Positions 11,054-22,660 of a stretch of DNA of 64,000 nt are shown here, in pieces (the stretch's first letter is position 1; each line of letters begins with the position of its first letter). The notes beneath the pieces were generated by a model. That model was not told the origin of the DNA. It saw only the letters and a list, made by a program, of their open reading frames with translations, and made no database searches. This DNA comes from Bicyclus anynana (lineage: Eukaryota; Arthropoda; Insecta; Lepidoptera; Nymphalidae). The translations under genes were made by a program, and so were the position numbers. The stretch is from contig NC_069105.1 of the NCBI RefSeq assembly GCF_947172395.1, positions 1,364,001-1,428,000 of the forward strand. The letters run 5' to 3'.

Positions 11054-11719
11054 ACTTTACTTTAATTATTTCGAAATAATATTAATTTTCTCCCAAGAAA
11101 TGCAACACTGAAATGGGTATTATTGGAGGATTGATGACGTTTTCAATGCAGTAGTCGATTTGACGTTTCTATCAATTGTCGTGTCGTAATTGCTTAATCT
11201 TGTTAAAACTCAAAACTTTAATTTTATTTATTTCTTCTTATTCATGACTTATTTAGATTTTATTAAAATTCTTGTATTTTTTAAATTTCAATGGTACGGG
11301 GTAGGAGAGTGGACCTGAAATGGACCATCTCCTTTGAACCAGCGGTTCAAATTGGCGTAAAGCCGAAGTATCATAAAATGTTTAAAATACCGAGTTGAAA
11401 GTTAGCCGTCCAGTAAGTGGATTTGGCAGAAGCAACTGTAATAAATTATCCTTTAGCGGCTCCGGGCAGCACTTAGTGCTTATTAAGAGAGCGAAGTCTG
11501 GCTCCCGTTAATTGTATAAATCATATCCACGAGCTGATATCCGGCAAAACTTGTACCTCGAGTTGATATCTCTTGCACTATATTGCCGGATATAATGTTA
11601 TAAAGAAAGTTAGTGTGTGTGAGTGTTTTATTAAATCCTTAATAGTAGTACACTATGATATAAGTGCGGTAAGTTGAAAATTACAACTAGCCCGAGCCGT
11701 AGGCGAGTGCAAGCTAGCT
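11054..11719. other. Intergenic, no gene seen; one hairpin
   Basis: A hairpin spans 11537-11593 (arms ATATCCGGCAA and TTGCCGGATAT). No exon or RNA gene is recognised. Confidence 0.4.
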
Positions 11720-12020
11720 AGCCTATGTGTTAATCCAGGTCATAATCTACCTCCGTTACAAATTTCAGCTATTCCGGTTAATTAGAGAGAGTAAGTGCGC
11801 AGCGTGAGAGAGTAACAAACATCCATACTATCATATCCATCAGTTTTCCGAAAATCTCGGGAAACTATGGAATTTTTCGGGACTAAGTGTAAATTCAAGG
11901 TATCATCTATCTTCGTTTCAAATTTCAGCCAAATCGGTTTGGTAGTTGCGGTAGTTGTGAAAGAGTAACAAACATCCAAACGTCCATACAAACTTTCGCG
12001 TTTATAATATTAAAAGGATT
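11720..12020 (-). mobile_element. Helitron (second subfamily), rearranged
   Basis: Shows 'AATTTCAGC' with 'AATCGG' followed by 'GTAGTTG', 'GAGTAACAAACATCC' (twice, about 150 bp apart) and 'AACTTTCGCGTTTATAATAT'. These are the body and 5' end of the Helitron subfamily on the minus strand. The duplicated segment suggests two nested or tandem copies. Confidence 0.6.
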
Positions 12021-12793
12021 AAAAGAATTAACACTATACCTAATCAAATAAACGCTATCAAAAGAAAGAAATCTAATAATCATAATCCACAATAAATCAT
12101 ATTGCAGCTCAAAGTAATAACACCAAAACAGTGTTAAGTAAAGAGTAAATGTATTACAAGGCACCTCAATTTACTTAAAACATAATTTCGCTCCGCGGAA
12201 ATCCAGACGCTGTGAAAAGTGAAATATCCCACGAACTCGCTCCGACCGGACCGAGAGAGATAAAAATCACCTGAGAAACGTAAATTACTTTACACGGCAT
12301 CTTTCAGACGATGGGATTCAGTTCGTTATATTTTATTCAGCGCGGAGCAACTGTAATCCGTCCCGGTGAGATTTGATAGCACGTTTACATTATGTCGTTA
12401 CGATACCATACACAGATATTGAGGAAGAAACATGTAGTGTTAAAACGCTCAAGTGATGTTATTTCAAGATTAATATTAATGAAAAGTAACGCTAACATAT
12501 ATCGTATCTATTTTTTAAAGAGATACTAAGCGAATTGGGTTTTTTAAAGCTCTCAATTTCTGTCCTGTGTGATGTTTAAGAATCAATGTTGCATTTAACT
12601 TGCATATTTCAAATTGGAGACAAAATTATGGTTGTGTTTGTTTTTACCGCGGACATAAATAGTAAAGTTAAGGACTAAAACTTCGCTGTATATATCTTTC
12701 TTTCTATTAACTATAAGAACCTGTAAATTGTGTATGAAGTGGAATGACAGACTACAGTATTAGAGGTATTTCCTTATAAAACTTATATTATGT
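12021..12793. other. Intergenic, no gene seen
   Basis: Unique-looking sequence, moderately GC-rich around 12180-12400. I found no exon with both splice sites or a conserved motif. Confidence 0.35.
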
Positions 12794-12991
12794 ACTAGCT
12801 GACGCCGCGCGGTTTCACCCGCATGGTTCTCGTTCCCGTAGGAATATGGGGATAATATATAGCCTATAGCCTTTCTCGATAAATGGGCTCTCAAAATCAC
12901 TAACGAATTTTTCAAATCGGACCAGTAGTTCCTGAGATTAGCGCGTTCAATCAAACAAACAAACTCTTAAGCTTTATATACTGGTATAGAT
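12794..12991 (-). mobile_element. Non-autonomous Helitron, nearly complete
   Basis: On the minus strand it runs from TC at 12991 to CTAGT at 12794. It holds all family blocks: GAACGCGCTAATCTCAGGAA, the TACTGGTCCGATTTG block, and the 3' GC-rich end GCGCGGCGTCAGCTAGT. Confidence 0.8.
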
Positions 12992-13679
12992 TTGTTTGAA
13001 ACTTAAAATCAAGATGTTGGCTACCATGGGCCGCTGGGCCTAATACTTGTAGGTGTCAACAAAAAATCACTTAATGTATACTTTGCAGTCACACAGTTTG
13101 TACGAACAGTGCACACATAACTAATCTGTGGTTCAGATCATTTATTTATTTTACAAATTTTGTTAAACTCTCTTAACCAATATTTTAATTCGGCTGACAT
13201 TATACACTAATAACGCGCTGACATTATAGAGTCCGGCGATGACAGTTTTAAATTTTGTCGTCTAGGCATCGTATAAACGCGCGTTTAAGAATATTAATAC
13301 AGCTTAATCTTTATTAATGCCGTCCCGAGATCTATAAGCTGGCAAAGGCGGGCACTTCATAATGTAAGCTTTGAGCAAGGTAACGTGTGCACTGCATGCT
13401 TGCCCTGATTTCGGAGATAAGGCACAGTGAAATGGTAAAGAGCTCCTTTGACATACATGCACTTCTACGCTTTAGTGAGGACTACGAGTTAATTAAATAA
13501 AAGACACAAATTACACACATAATACACAAACAGGCAGCATTATCATTTACCATAAACAAGCAATTGGCTCACGACATACAGGCATATGAGGCTAAATATC
13601 TACTTATCAGGTTGACGGTCATAAAATAGCGCTTTGTAGGTGTTCTTTGCTTGCCTTGCAAACTATTGCTTTATTTATG
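12992..13679. other. Intergenic, no gene seen
   Basis: Contains a short direct repeat 'GCTGACATTATA' at about 13192 and 13218. No gene is supported. Confidence 0.35.
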
Positions 13680-13835
13680 ACTACCAGCCGCCCCGCGGTT
13701 TTATCCGTCTAGTTTCCGTATCCGTGGGAATACGGGGATACAACATTGCCTATGACACTCGCAAATAATGTGGCTTTCTATTGGTAAAAGAATTGTCAAA
13801 ATTGCTTTAGTAGATCCCGAGATAAATTAGATAGA
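13680..13835 (-). mobile_element. Helitron fragment
   Basis: Diverged copy containing 'GGGAATACGGGGATA', 'TGCCTATGACACTCGCAAATAATGTGG' in short blocks, and 'GTAAAAGAATT'. The terminal CTAGT is lost. Confidence 0.55.
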
Positions 13836-14107
13836 TTAAAAGAATAGCGAAATAGCGGTATAATTAGCGGTTTTTGGAAAGTGGTTTAAGGTATTTTTCT
13901 ATTCAAATTAAAGTTGCAGTTCCTTGTTAGGTACTTCCTTTCGAACAGAGTAATCGGCAGCTTTGTGCCAAATACAGACTAATGAGGAAGCTTTGTTTTG
14001 GATTTACTTAAATTGGCAAGCTTGACTTTCGATCGGATTTAGTGTATCGAAAATCTTATTTAGTAGAGTCTCATTTATTTTATGCTTAGTTTGCTTTACG
14101 TACTGTA

Positions 14108-14335
14108 ACAGCCGTGATAGCCCAGTGGATATGACCTTTGCCTTCGATTCGCAGGGAGTAGGTTCGAATCCGGTACATTAACCTCTAAATTTTCATTTAT
14201 ATACATTTTAAGAAATTGAACATCACGTGTCTCAGACGGTGAAGGAAAACCATCGCGAGGAAACGTGTGTGAAGTCCTCCAATCTGCTCTCATTCTCAGA
14301 GGAGACTCGTGCTCAACAGTCGTGCTCATGCTCAT
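14108..14335 (+). mobile_element. SINE-B
   Basis: Head GCCGTGATAGCCCAGTGGAT, B box GGTTCGAATCCGG, body TATCACGTGTCTCAGACGGT and distal block CTCATTCTCAGAGGAGACTC. An internal deletion removes part of the middle. Confidence 0.8.
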
Positions 14336-14376
14336 GCTACTTCACACACGTGGATAATTAAAAATAAAATCAGGTT

Positions 14377-14530
14377 TCCTCACGACGTATTTCCTTCACT
14401 GTTTGAGACACGTGATATTTAATTTCTTAAAATGCAAATAACTGAAAAGTTAGAGGTGCATGCCCCGGACCAGATTCGAACCTACGCTCTCCGAATCGAA
14501 GGTATAGGTAATATCCGCCGGGCTATTATG
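14377..14530 (-). mobile_element. SINE-B, inverted partner
   Basis: Head and body of SINE-B on the minus strand, lying tail to tail with the copy at 14108. Transcripts reading through both could fold back. Confidence 0.75.
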
Positions 14531-14779
14531 GATCCAATACCTTTCTCCAATATGCCAAAGTTATAAAAAAGGAAGGCAGGTCCTTGTCCCTATCTACGTC
14601 GATTTAGGGTTCTGTGTATGGTATACCTATCCTAAATCCTAACCGTTCGACCGCGCAAAAAGCAGTGGAAATAATTCGACGGCGGAGTGTTAAATGATCA
14701 ACACAGAACAGAACACAGCGCACAAAACACAAAACTAATTAAGCGCGAAACGGTTCGCTTTGTCGAACCCGCCGCAAAT

Positions 14780-15500
14780 TGATTGCTACGACTATTGCAA
14801 TTGAATCGCTTCCTATTAATTCAAACAGTTAACGCAGTGTACCGTTACACCGTGAAGAGCATTACGCAGCGCAGGTCAGCAACGAACGTTCGTGCGTAAT
14901 GCGTAATCAATCGTAAAGTGTGCGAAATATGTTGCAATTGAATCGTTTCTTATAAATTCAAACAGCTAACGCAGTGTACCGTCACACAACGAAGAGCATT
15001 ACGCAGCGTAGATCACGAACGAACGTTCGTGCGTAATGCGTAATCAATAAGTAAAGTGTGCGAAATATGTTGCAATTGAATCGCTTCCTATTAAATCAAT
15101 CAGTTAACGCAGTGTACCGTCACACCGCGAAGAGCATTACGCAGCGCAGGTCAGGAACGAACGTCCGTGCGTAATTCGTAATCAATGCGTAAAGTGTGCG
15201 AAATATGTTGCAATTGAATCGCTTCCTATTAATTCAAACAGTTAACGCAGTGTACCATCACACCGCGAAGAGCATAACGCAGCACAGGTCAGGAACGAAC
15301 GTTCGTGCGTACTGCGTAATCAATGCGTAAAGAGTGCGAAATATGTTGCAATTGAATCGCTTCCTATTAATACAAACAGTTGACGCAGTGTACCATCACA
15401 CCACGGGGAACATTACGCAGCGCAGGTCAGGAATGAACGTTCGTGCGTAATGCGTAATCAATGCGTAACGTGTGCGAAATATGTTGTCATTGAATTGCAC
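14780..15500. repeat. 138-bp tandem satellite, about 5 copies
   Basis: The marker GTTGCAATTG recurs at 14931, 15069, 15207 and 15345, with degraded forms at about 14793 and 15483. That is exactly 138 bp each time. Each unit carries a near palindrome: GCATTACGCA and TGCGTAATGC flank ACGAACGTTCGT. Units differ by a few substitutions. It resembles central repeats found in some non-autonomous DNA elements, but the host element is not identified. Confidence 0.9.
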
Positions 15501-15579
15501 ACTACCGACAAAGTAACCCTGATTTGTGTCTCGATTATGCCTAATGTCTATGTATACTATGTATAACGTGCGTAATTTT

Positions 15580-15725
15580 GCGTATCTTTACATTAAATGT
15601 GACATTTTTGAATATTTGAACTATAAACATAAACGCACAAATAACAAAGATATTAGTAATTTTGTTTGACTGCCCATACAAATCTAGCGATCATTGCGGA
15701 CCTACGACGTCATTAATTCGTACCA
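15580..15725 (+). repeat. Interspersed repeat, pair of 22508-22660
   Basis: 'TTACATTAAATGTGACATTT', 'ATAAACATAAACGCACAAAT' and 'GACGTCATTAA.TCGTACCAT' recur in inverse order and orientation at 22508-22660. No coding content is seen. Confidence 0.6.
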
Positions 15726-16814
15726 TGTATGGGGCATCGTTTTTCAGGGATCCGCGGCAGTGCCGCCAATCTGACCCTTAAAATCCCTGTAACTCCGAAA
15801 GTAATGATCGCAGATACCCTGTTATTTTTACAAAATTGCTTTACTATTAGCATACTCTTAATTTATAAACAATTTAAAAAACTGTCATCATGGAATATAT
15901 AGGTCAATTTTAAAAATAAATTGATCAATTTTATAAAAAGGTATGATAAACATTCTTTAAAAAACTCAAGCAGACTTAACAAAAGTTTTTAAATATCAAC
16001 TTCACCTCCATGACCTCGACTACACAAGTAAGTTCAGCTAGCCACAGAAAACATATGACCTAGCTTATAATTATGTTATTTTTTGATACGTTTTGTTTCC
16101 CATGCCACTTATTCTACCGACAATAATAGGTAGTGGTAATTATACTGCATTTGTTAATACGGTGCTGCATTTCTTTAATATTTCGTTGTTGTTTGCTGAA
16201 GATCGCGATCAAACGCGAACCTCTCATCATCATAAATTTTATGACCACTGCAGAGACGTAACCTATTAAAACGGACCCACCCGTTCAGACAATGGCATTG
16301 TAGCATTATGCTAGCGGTTAGGATAACGCGGCCTTTGTTTGCGGGTGATCATTTAAAGCGATTTTGGACAAAGTCCAAAGCCTGCAGTGCTTTTAAAAGA
16401 ATTTGCAATAATTCCCCCCCATTTCGCTAGCCGAATCGCAATGTAGTTTTGCAATTTTTCGCTAAGTGATATTTATTGTGGAATGTGCAGTATATTCCTA
16501 CTAGTACGTGTGTGTAAAAATTGTGAATTTCATTACGATGTATGGCACTGCAGCAAACGAATATTTAGTTTATGCGTGCGTTGGTAGTATTTATTAGGTG
16601 CTTATATTCACATTTGTTTATTTAACAACTAAAACCAGTTTGTAGTTTAAAATTTTTGATTATAACAATCATGGTATTAAATTTATAAAAAATAAATTTT
16701 CAAGGGTTCATTGACTGCTAGAAAATATAATCTTTATGTCCATAGTTCGTTGGATCTACTCGATACCCAACACCCAGCATCATCTCGTAACTCGTCTTTT
16801 AGTTGTCAACATGC
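15726..16814. other. Intergenic, no gene seen
   Basis: Unique-looking, AT-rich sequence with a run of C at about 16424. No ORF or splice-supported exon is recognised. Confidence 0.35.
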
Positions 16815-17135
16815 CATCATCATCATCATCATATCAGCCGATGGACGTCCACTGCAGGACATAGGCCTTTTGTAGGGACTTCCAAACATCACGATACTGA
16901 GCCACCTGCATCCAACGAATCCCTGCGACTAGCTTGATGCCGTCAGTCCACCTGGTGGGGGGTCGACCAACACAGCGCTTTCTAGTGAGGGCTCGCCATT
17001 CCAGCACTTTGGGACCCCAACGTCCATCGGCTCTTTGAACTATGTGGCCTGCCCATTGCCACTTCAGCTTTGCGACTCGCTGAGCTACATTAGTGACTTG
17101 GTTCTTCTGCGGATCTTCGCATTTCTGATTCGAAA
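16815..17135 (-). mobile_element. RTE LINE 3' fragment
   Basis: The minus strand carries the RTE tail (VAKLKWQWAGHIV equivalent) and the 3' terminus CTGCAGTGGACGTCCATCGG-CTGATATGATGATG. The frame is broken by small indels and it is 5' truncated. Confidence 0.8.
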
Positions 17136-17599
17136 TTCGAAAAACTGAAGTCGTCGTTCGCTAGTTAATGAATACAATAAATTAGGCTTTGACTTAGACA
17201 TCTAGTTGTAGCTAGATGGATGTTAAGTATAACGGACGTTAAGTATGCTGTTACGTTTCGGTGTGACAGGGGGTCGCTAATTCTAGCAACTACCCCCGTT
17301 CGCTGAAGCACGAAGTTGGAAACTAAACTAAACACAAGTACAACTAAGTGTTAACTGAATTATATCACAGTGTATAGCGGGAACTGGTTTGTTTTTGTTT
17401 ATCTATTCAATTAATACCCGACCTAAAGCGGTGACATGTCAATACGTCCACTCTAGCGTCTAAGTTTGTTCTCAATTACTGAATTAATATAAAAAGTTCT
17501 ATGGCCTGAATTGTTTCTAATGATAGCCTGTCTCTAGAAAAACTCACTTTTAGATGAAAAAAACCATAGCTTCATTGGCTGAAATAACTATACAAAATT
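17136..17599. other. Intergenic, no gene seen
   Basis: No repeat family shared within the window and no exon-like stretch. Confidence 0.35.
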
Positions 17600-17866
17600 A
17601 ATTCATCATTATCAACCCATATTCGGGGTTAGGCTAATAGTCCACCACGCTGGCCCAATGCGGATTGGCAGACTTCACACACGCAGAGAATTAAGAAAAT
17701 TCTCTGGTATGCAGGCTTCCTCATGATGTTTTCCTTCACCGTTTGAGACACGTGATATTTAATTTCTTAAAATGCACACAACTGAAAAGTTGGAGGTGCA
17801 TGCCCCGGACGAGATTCGAACTCACATCCTCCGGAATCATATTCACTGGGCTATCACGGCTTCACA
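17600..17866 (-). mobile_element. SINE-B
   Basis: Nearly complete on the minus strand, with the distal GAATATGGGTTGATAATGATG equivalent at the left and the tRNA-like head at the right (CCGTGATAGCCCAGTGAATA). Short deletions are present in the head. Confidence 0.8.
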
Positions 17867-18109
17867 AAATTAATTAGCAAGTATAAAATCGACACTTAAG
17901 TATTTTTTTAGCACATGGTACGGTACGACTAAACTGCAAACGTAGGGATTTTTGTATTTTGTATAAAAATAAATATAACTTAAAAGCCCTAAAATTTCAG
18001 CTAACATATATTGCGTTATTTTTGTACGCCTTGATGTCAGCTATCACCCAGTAAAGTATGTCTTAATATTTACCGGGACACCCTCTATGTATATAAACAC
18101 ACCTCCTCC

Positions 18110-18206
18110 TAACAAGTTAGCCCGCTTCCATCTTAGACAGCATCATCACTTACCATCAGGTGAGATTGTAGTCAAGGGCTAACTTGTAAAGAATAAAAAA
18201 AAAAAA
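18110..18206 (+). mobile_element. SINE-A, 3' part with poly-A tail
   Basis: The last ~100 bp of SINE-A ending in 'GGGCTAACTTGTAAAGAATA' and an A16 run. Confidence 0.75.
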
Positions 18207-18504
18207 AAACACTCGGACACTGGAATGCTAATCACACAATTTATTCTTTTCCAGTTTTGGGAATCAATCGGCTGTGGATGCTGAAAGCAGGGTCACTATC
18301 GATATAAAGAACCGACTACATGCTTATAATACAAGCAAGAGCTCAGGGTTATGAAATATGAAAGTTGAAAAAAAAATCAACAAAAAGTATATATATTTGA
18401 ATTTCGAATCTGTTCACTGTAAATTACGCCCGCTTCGTCGTAATTGTGAAAAAATCTCGTAGACATGCTCAGAGCGTTCGTGTACATGACGCTACATCTG
18501 CACC

Positions 18505-18560
18505 GCAACTGCACCGCACCCACACCGCACCAGCACCGCACCAGCACCGCACTGCACCGC
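18505..18560. repeat. GC-rich (CACCGCACCAG)n minisatellite
   Basis: Short degenerate CACCGCAC repeats. A related GC-rich block occurs in the opposite orientation at 19680-19770, so both may be parts of one interspersed repeat. Confidence 0.5.
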
Positions 18561-18666
18561 TGTAATTTTTTGTTTTGTTTCTATTTTGTAAAGTGATCTA
18601 GTATTCAAATATGAAGATTTAAATGAATAACAATAAACTAAAATATTAACGATCCTATTATTTACC

Positions 18667-18869
18667 ACTAGTAGACGCCACGCGGTTTAACCTGCGTTCC
18701 CGTTCCCGCAGGAATACGGGAATAAAATATAGCCTATAGTCTTCCTCGATATATGGACTAACTAACAATGAAAGAATTTTTCAAATCGGACCAGCAGTTC
18801 CTGAGATTAGCGCGTTTAACCAAACGAACACACAAACAAATTTTACAGCTTTATAATTTTAGTATGGAT
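18667..18869 (-). mobile_element. Non-autonomous Helitron
   Basis: On the minus strand it starts near 18869 (TCCATACTAAAATTATAAAG) and ends CTAGT at 18667. All family blocks are present, with the 3' GCGTC.GCTAGT end changed to GCGTCTACTAGT. Confidence 0.75.
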
Positions 18870-19140
18870 TCATGATGGATTTGTTTGTTAGGGCCAAAGA
18901 TAGGTAGGTACAAAAGGGGACGCGCGGCCCCGACGATACCAATTACATAAAATGTCAAATTTATGATACCAGTTAAGGGTTAATTGAATAATTCAGCTCA
19001 CATATTACAGCATTTAACCTTTTTAGAAAACAAGTAAATTGTTTTTTGTTTTTTTTTCTAAGAGCTAGTACATATTAGGCGTTTCGAAGCGCGCGCTTTG
19101 ATAACGCGCATTTATAGAATAAATAGGTTGTTCGAAGAGT

Positions 19141-19202
19141 TTGATCAGAAGCGCACGTTTTGCATGTGTACACCACGCATGTAAGCGTGCGCTTCTGATC
19201 AA
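19141..19202. repeat. Perfect 17-bp inverted repeat
   Basis: Arms TTGATCAGAAGCGCACG and CGTGCGCTTCTGATCAA are exact complements with a 28-nt spacer. CG-rich sequence surrounds it (GCGCGCGC at 19090, GACGCGCGCC at 19214). Confidence 0.7.
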
Positions 19203-19317
19203 GCTTGCAGCAGACGCGCGCCGTCAGAATTCCAGGGTGGACGCATTATTCACCAAAATGGAGAACGAGCACATCGATTTATTGATGAAATCCAAAAGCG
19301 TCCAGCTATAGCTTTAA

Positions 19318-19385
19318 CAGCCGATGAACGTCCACTGCTGGACATAGGCCTCTTGCATGGACTTCCAAACAACAAGGTTTCAAAC
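19318..19385 (-). mobile_element. RTE LINE 3' fragment (very short)
   Basis: The last ~65 bp of RTE: GTCCAGCAGTGGACGTTCAT on the minus strand. The (GATGAT)n tail is lost. Confidence 0.65.
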
Positions 19386-19974
19386 CATCTGTCAATAGCC
19401 GCTACGGCTCGAAAAAAAAATAAAAAATATAATTTGGAAGAGCTTGTTGAAATTTCCAAACTGAACCAGTAGAATGGATACCTTGACTGCGCTCGTAAAA
19501 CGCCGTGCTGAGCACATTGTATGTACACTATCAACGCCGAGCGCCTAATCTTATGTGTACTTGCTCTAAATGTTTGACATTGTAGAACACTATACTAATG
19601 TGACAAAACTGACGTATGAACAGAGTTCCGTGTCCGGCTGTGCTGTGTAAACGGTGCCCAGAATTTACACGTCTAAATTTGCGGGAACTGGTGCGGGTGC
19701 AGTGCGGTGCCAGTGCGATTTTTGCCTGTAAACAGGAAATTGCGGTGTGGTGACGGTGCGGGTGCAGCATCATGTAGACGGAGCCTTAACCTCCGCGTTC
19801 CTCTGTCGGTAATAAGCTTAGCGCGCACTCATCTCAGATCGAAGCCGAGCTAATCGGCTTACAGCGGCGGCCGAGTGCCGGATGCTGCGATGCATCGCGC
19901 CACGTAAATTCCCATTAATATTATGAACCTTCAGGTATATGTGTAATTATATTGTTGTACTTATTCAGAATCAG
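19386..19974. other. Intergenic; GC-rich repeat block
   Basis: 19680-19770 holds GTGCGGGTGCAG-type sequence related in reverse to 18505-18560. The rest is unassigned and no gene is supported. Confidence 0.35.
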
Positions 19975-20030
19975 AATCAGAATCATTTATTTGCAAGAAA
20001 CATTAAATTTAGTTAAACAAAGATGTTCTT
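19975..20030 (-). mobile_element. LINE 3' tail fragment
   Basis: (TCAGAA)n followed by TCATTTATTTGCAAGAAACATT on the plus strand resembles the reverse complement of a LINE 3' terminus with a short tandem tail. Confidence 0.4.
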
Positions 20031-20204
20031 ATGTATGTGTCGCCATCGATCGTATATCGTTAGATGGGCTCCGAAGCGTCACGGAATTGTCATTGGTTTC
20101 GCAAATACTTACAAATGAAAAGTAACAACTTTCTCATTATATTCGTGTTGCGGCTTGTGTTTTTAGACTTCCAAAATATCGATGTGTGTCACCTTGTGTC
20201 CTTA

Positions 20205-20350
20205 ACTATAAAGTACACAAGACCACGCCTCGCGGTTGCACCTGCGTAGTTCCCGTTCCGTGAGAATAATAATAGCCTTTTTATTTTCATTCCTGTAAGT
20301 ATACGGGGATAAAATATAGCCTATGCCACTCACAAATAATGGTAAAAGAA
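20205..20350 (-). mobile_element. Helitron fragment
   Basis: Carries GTAGTTCCCGTTCCGTGAGA and 'ACGGGGATAAAATATAGCCT'. It is broken by a small internal insertion, and the 5' end is missing. Confidence 0.55.
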
Positions 20351-20361
20351 TTTTCCAATTC

Positions 20362-20632
20362 ATCATGCATTCGGCTCACTATTGAGCACGAGTCTCTTCT
20401 CAGAATGAGAGGGTTTAGACTAATAGTCAACTACGTTGGCCCGATGCGGATTGGCAGACTTCACCTACCTACCTACGTACAGAATTAAAAAAATATCAGA
20501 TATGCAGGTTTCCTCACGGTGTTGTTCCACGTTTAAGTCACGTGATAGTTATTTTTGTTTAATGCATTTATGTAATTAAAAAGTTAGAGGTGCATGCCCC
20601 GGACCGGATTCGAACCTAAGCCCTAGAGGCGT
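20362..20632 (-). mobile_element. SINE-B
   Basis: Minus-strand copy with distal block, body and B box (GGTTCGAATCCGGTCCGGGG). The extreme 5' head is replaced. Confidence 0.75.
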
Positions 20633-20644
20633 CGGCGTTTAATA

Positions 20645-20950
20645 GAAAGAAAGAACATTTATTTAAAAAAAATATGATAGGTATTAAACAAAATCAAACT
20701 AAGCATCAGAACACTTATATAGAAATAGTTTATTTGAAACATATTGTGTAAAAAATCTACTCTACCTGAGAATATCGGAGATGAAAAATAATGAACACAA
20801 ATACATATTATAAAACTTACAAGCTATCTACATAATATCTATAAAAATAAAAAATTCTAAATTAAAATTCAAACATAATAATTAATTCTAAAATTAAAAT
20901 CTAATAAATTCGAACACCAATTACAATTTGTCAATATATTTGAATCGTCT
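20645..20950 (-). mobile_element. Possible LINE 3' UTR
   Basis: Starts GAAAGAAAGAACATTTATTT, the reverse complement of the (TTTCT)n-ending 3' termini seen at 4121. The remainder is AT-rich with no coding sequence. Confidence 0.35.
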
Positions 20951-21139
20951 ATCTTTGTTTACATAATACAAAGTTCATTTGAAACTATGTTTTATTTCTA
21001 TATGCATAGGTGTTAAATTACAGTGTCATTCATTTCAAATTCTGGCAGCAAAGAACGGGATAGCGTTCAAAATGGTTAAGAACATGCGTAGTAGACCCCA
21101 TTTTCGAGTACGTAGCAAAATTCCGACATGCCCCTCAGC

Positions 21140-21211
21140 GGTCCCATGGTGTAATGGTTAGCACTTTGGACTCTGAATCCAACGATCCGAGTTCAAATCT
21201 CGGTGGGACCT
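21140..21211 (+). tRNA. tRNA-Gln (anticodon CTG)
   Basis: A 72-nt cloverleaf. The acceptor stem GGTCCCA pairs perfectly with TGGGACC, and T at 21211 is the discriminator base. The A box is TGGTGTAATGG. The anticodon stem TTGGA/TCCAA closes loop CTCTGAA with anticodon CTG at 21173-21175, which reads CAG glutamine codons. The T arm contains GTTCAAATC, a form common in eukaryotic tRNA-Gln. There is no intron. A T5 run follows 3 nt downstream. Unlike the SINE heads in this window, all stems pair, so it looks functional. Confidence 0.95.
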
Positions 21212-21214
21212 GCC

Positions 21215-21219
21215 TTTTT
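21215..21219 (+). terminator. RNA polymerase III terminator
   Basis: A TTTTT run just after the tRNA-Gln gene, the standard Pol III stop signal. Confidence 0.8.
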
Positions 21220-21591
21220 ATATTTTGTTTTTTTAATTTTATGTAAACATATTCCTTGTAAGTAATATAATTATTTTATTTCTATTTAATATTATATTAG
21301 TTTTGGTTTTATTATTTTTATTGGTAGCTATATTTAAAACATTGTACCTAACGTAATTAGTAGTATCAGTTTATGTAGCTCCATCAACTGTATTTAGCAA
21401 ATTAATTTAAATTGTAAAATAATTTTAACACATTTTATATGATATTATAGTATTTTAAACTTAGAAAATATTAATGAAGAGATTTAACACTTCGCTTGCC
21501 TATGTTTCATTAATTATACTGAAGTTGGCGATGCTATTTAATTTAAGCAGGCGTTTTTATTTATCTAGCCAGACGTACTTTGCGAGCCGTG

Positions 21592-21892
21592 ATAGCCCAG
21601 TGGATATGACCTCTGCCTCCAAATCCGGAGGGTGTGGTTCAAATCCGGTCCGGGGCATGCACCTCCAACTTTTCAGTTGTGTGCATTTTGAGAAATTAAA
21701 TATCACGTGTTTCAAACGGTGAAGGAAAAACATCGTGAGGAAACCTGCTTATCCGAGTATTGTCTTAATTCTCTGCATGTGTGAAGTGTGCCAAACCGCA
21801 TTGGGCCAGCGTGGTGGACCATTGGCCTAATCCTTCTCATTCTGAGAGGAGACTCGAGCTCAGCTGTGAGCCGAATATGGGGTGATAACGAC
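21592..21892 (+). mobile_element. SINE-B, near full length
   Basis: The best plus-strand copy: head GCCGTGATAGCCCAGTGGAT, B-box region GGTTCAAATCCGGTCCGGGG, body TATCACGTGTTTCAAACGGT, 'GCATTGGGCCAGCGTGGTGG' and distal GAGCCGAATATGGGGTGATAA. The head is tRNA-like but its stems do not close. Confidence 0.85.
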
Positions 21893-22257
21893 AGTATAAT
21901 ATTAGACTAGTCGTTAATTGGCTGCGCAAATACTCTGGCTCGCAGGGGCCCCTATAGATCAACTAGTCTCACAATAAAATATTGGGTCGAGAGTTGGTAG
22001 AAACGCCAGTGTGAAGGCGCCATTAAATCTGCCAACAATACATATAAAGCGGAGGGAAATAATTTTATTGTGAAAAGCAAATTGGCCATCCCCCAGGTAG
22101 GTACTTGAGAGGGGAAGTGCTCACTACGTAGTATTGAAAAATAGGTTTTAAAATAGTAGGGCCAGGGCGTGGTCTCAGTGCTAGCGGAAGCGTTCAGATT
22201 TTGTGTTGTTTTTAAGCTTCATGTGGTACTGAACATTTTATTTCCTCTCATAGGTAA

Positions 22258-22500
22258 TCATCATCATATCAGCCGATGGACGTCCACTGCAGGATATAGG
22301 CCTTTTGTAGGGACTTCCAAACATCACGATACTGACCCACTTGCATCCAGCGAATACCTGCGTCTCGCTTGATGTCGTCAGTTCACCAGGTTTCGCTTTC
22401 TAGTGTGAGGTCGCCGTTCCAGCACCTTGGGACCCCAACGGCCATCGGCTCTTCGAACTATGTGCCCCGCCCATTGCCACTTCAACTTCGCGACACGTTG
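22258..22500 (-). mobile_element. RTE LINE 3' fragment
   Basis: Minus-strand RTE tail with small deletions (2381-2400 region equivalent lost). Terminus CTGCAGTGGACGTCCATCGG-CTGATATGATGATG. Confidence 0.75.
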
Positions 22501-22507
22501 AAAACGA

Positions 22508-22660
22508 AAAGGTGAAAATGGTACGAGTTAATGACGTCGTAGGTACATAATGATCGTTAGATTTGTATGGGCGTTCATACAAAATTCCTAATATCTTTGT
22601 TATTTGTGCGTTTATGTTTATAGTTTAAATATTGAAAAATGTCACATTTAATGTAAGGAA
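22508..22660 (-). repeat. Interspersed repeat, inverted pair of 15580-15725
   Basis: See 15580. It begins directly after the RTE fragment, which suggests the RTE inserted at its edge. Confidence 0.6.

Noticed and set aside
14780..15500. CRISPR-like or multi-gene RNA array
   Set aside because: The 138-bp units are simple tandem copies; no RNA gene signature.
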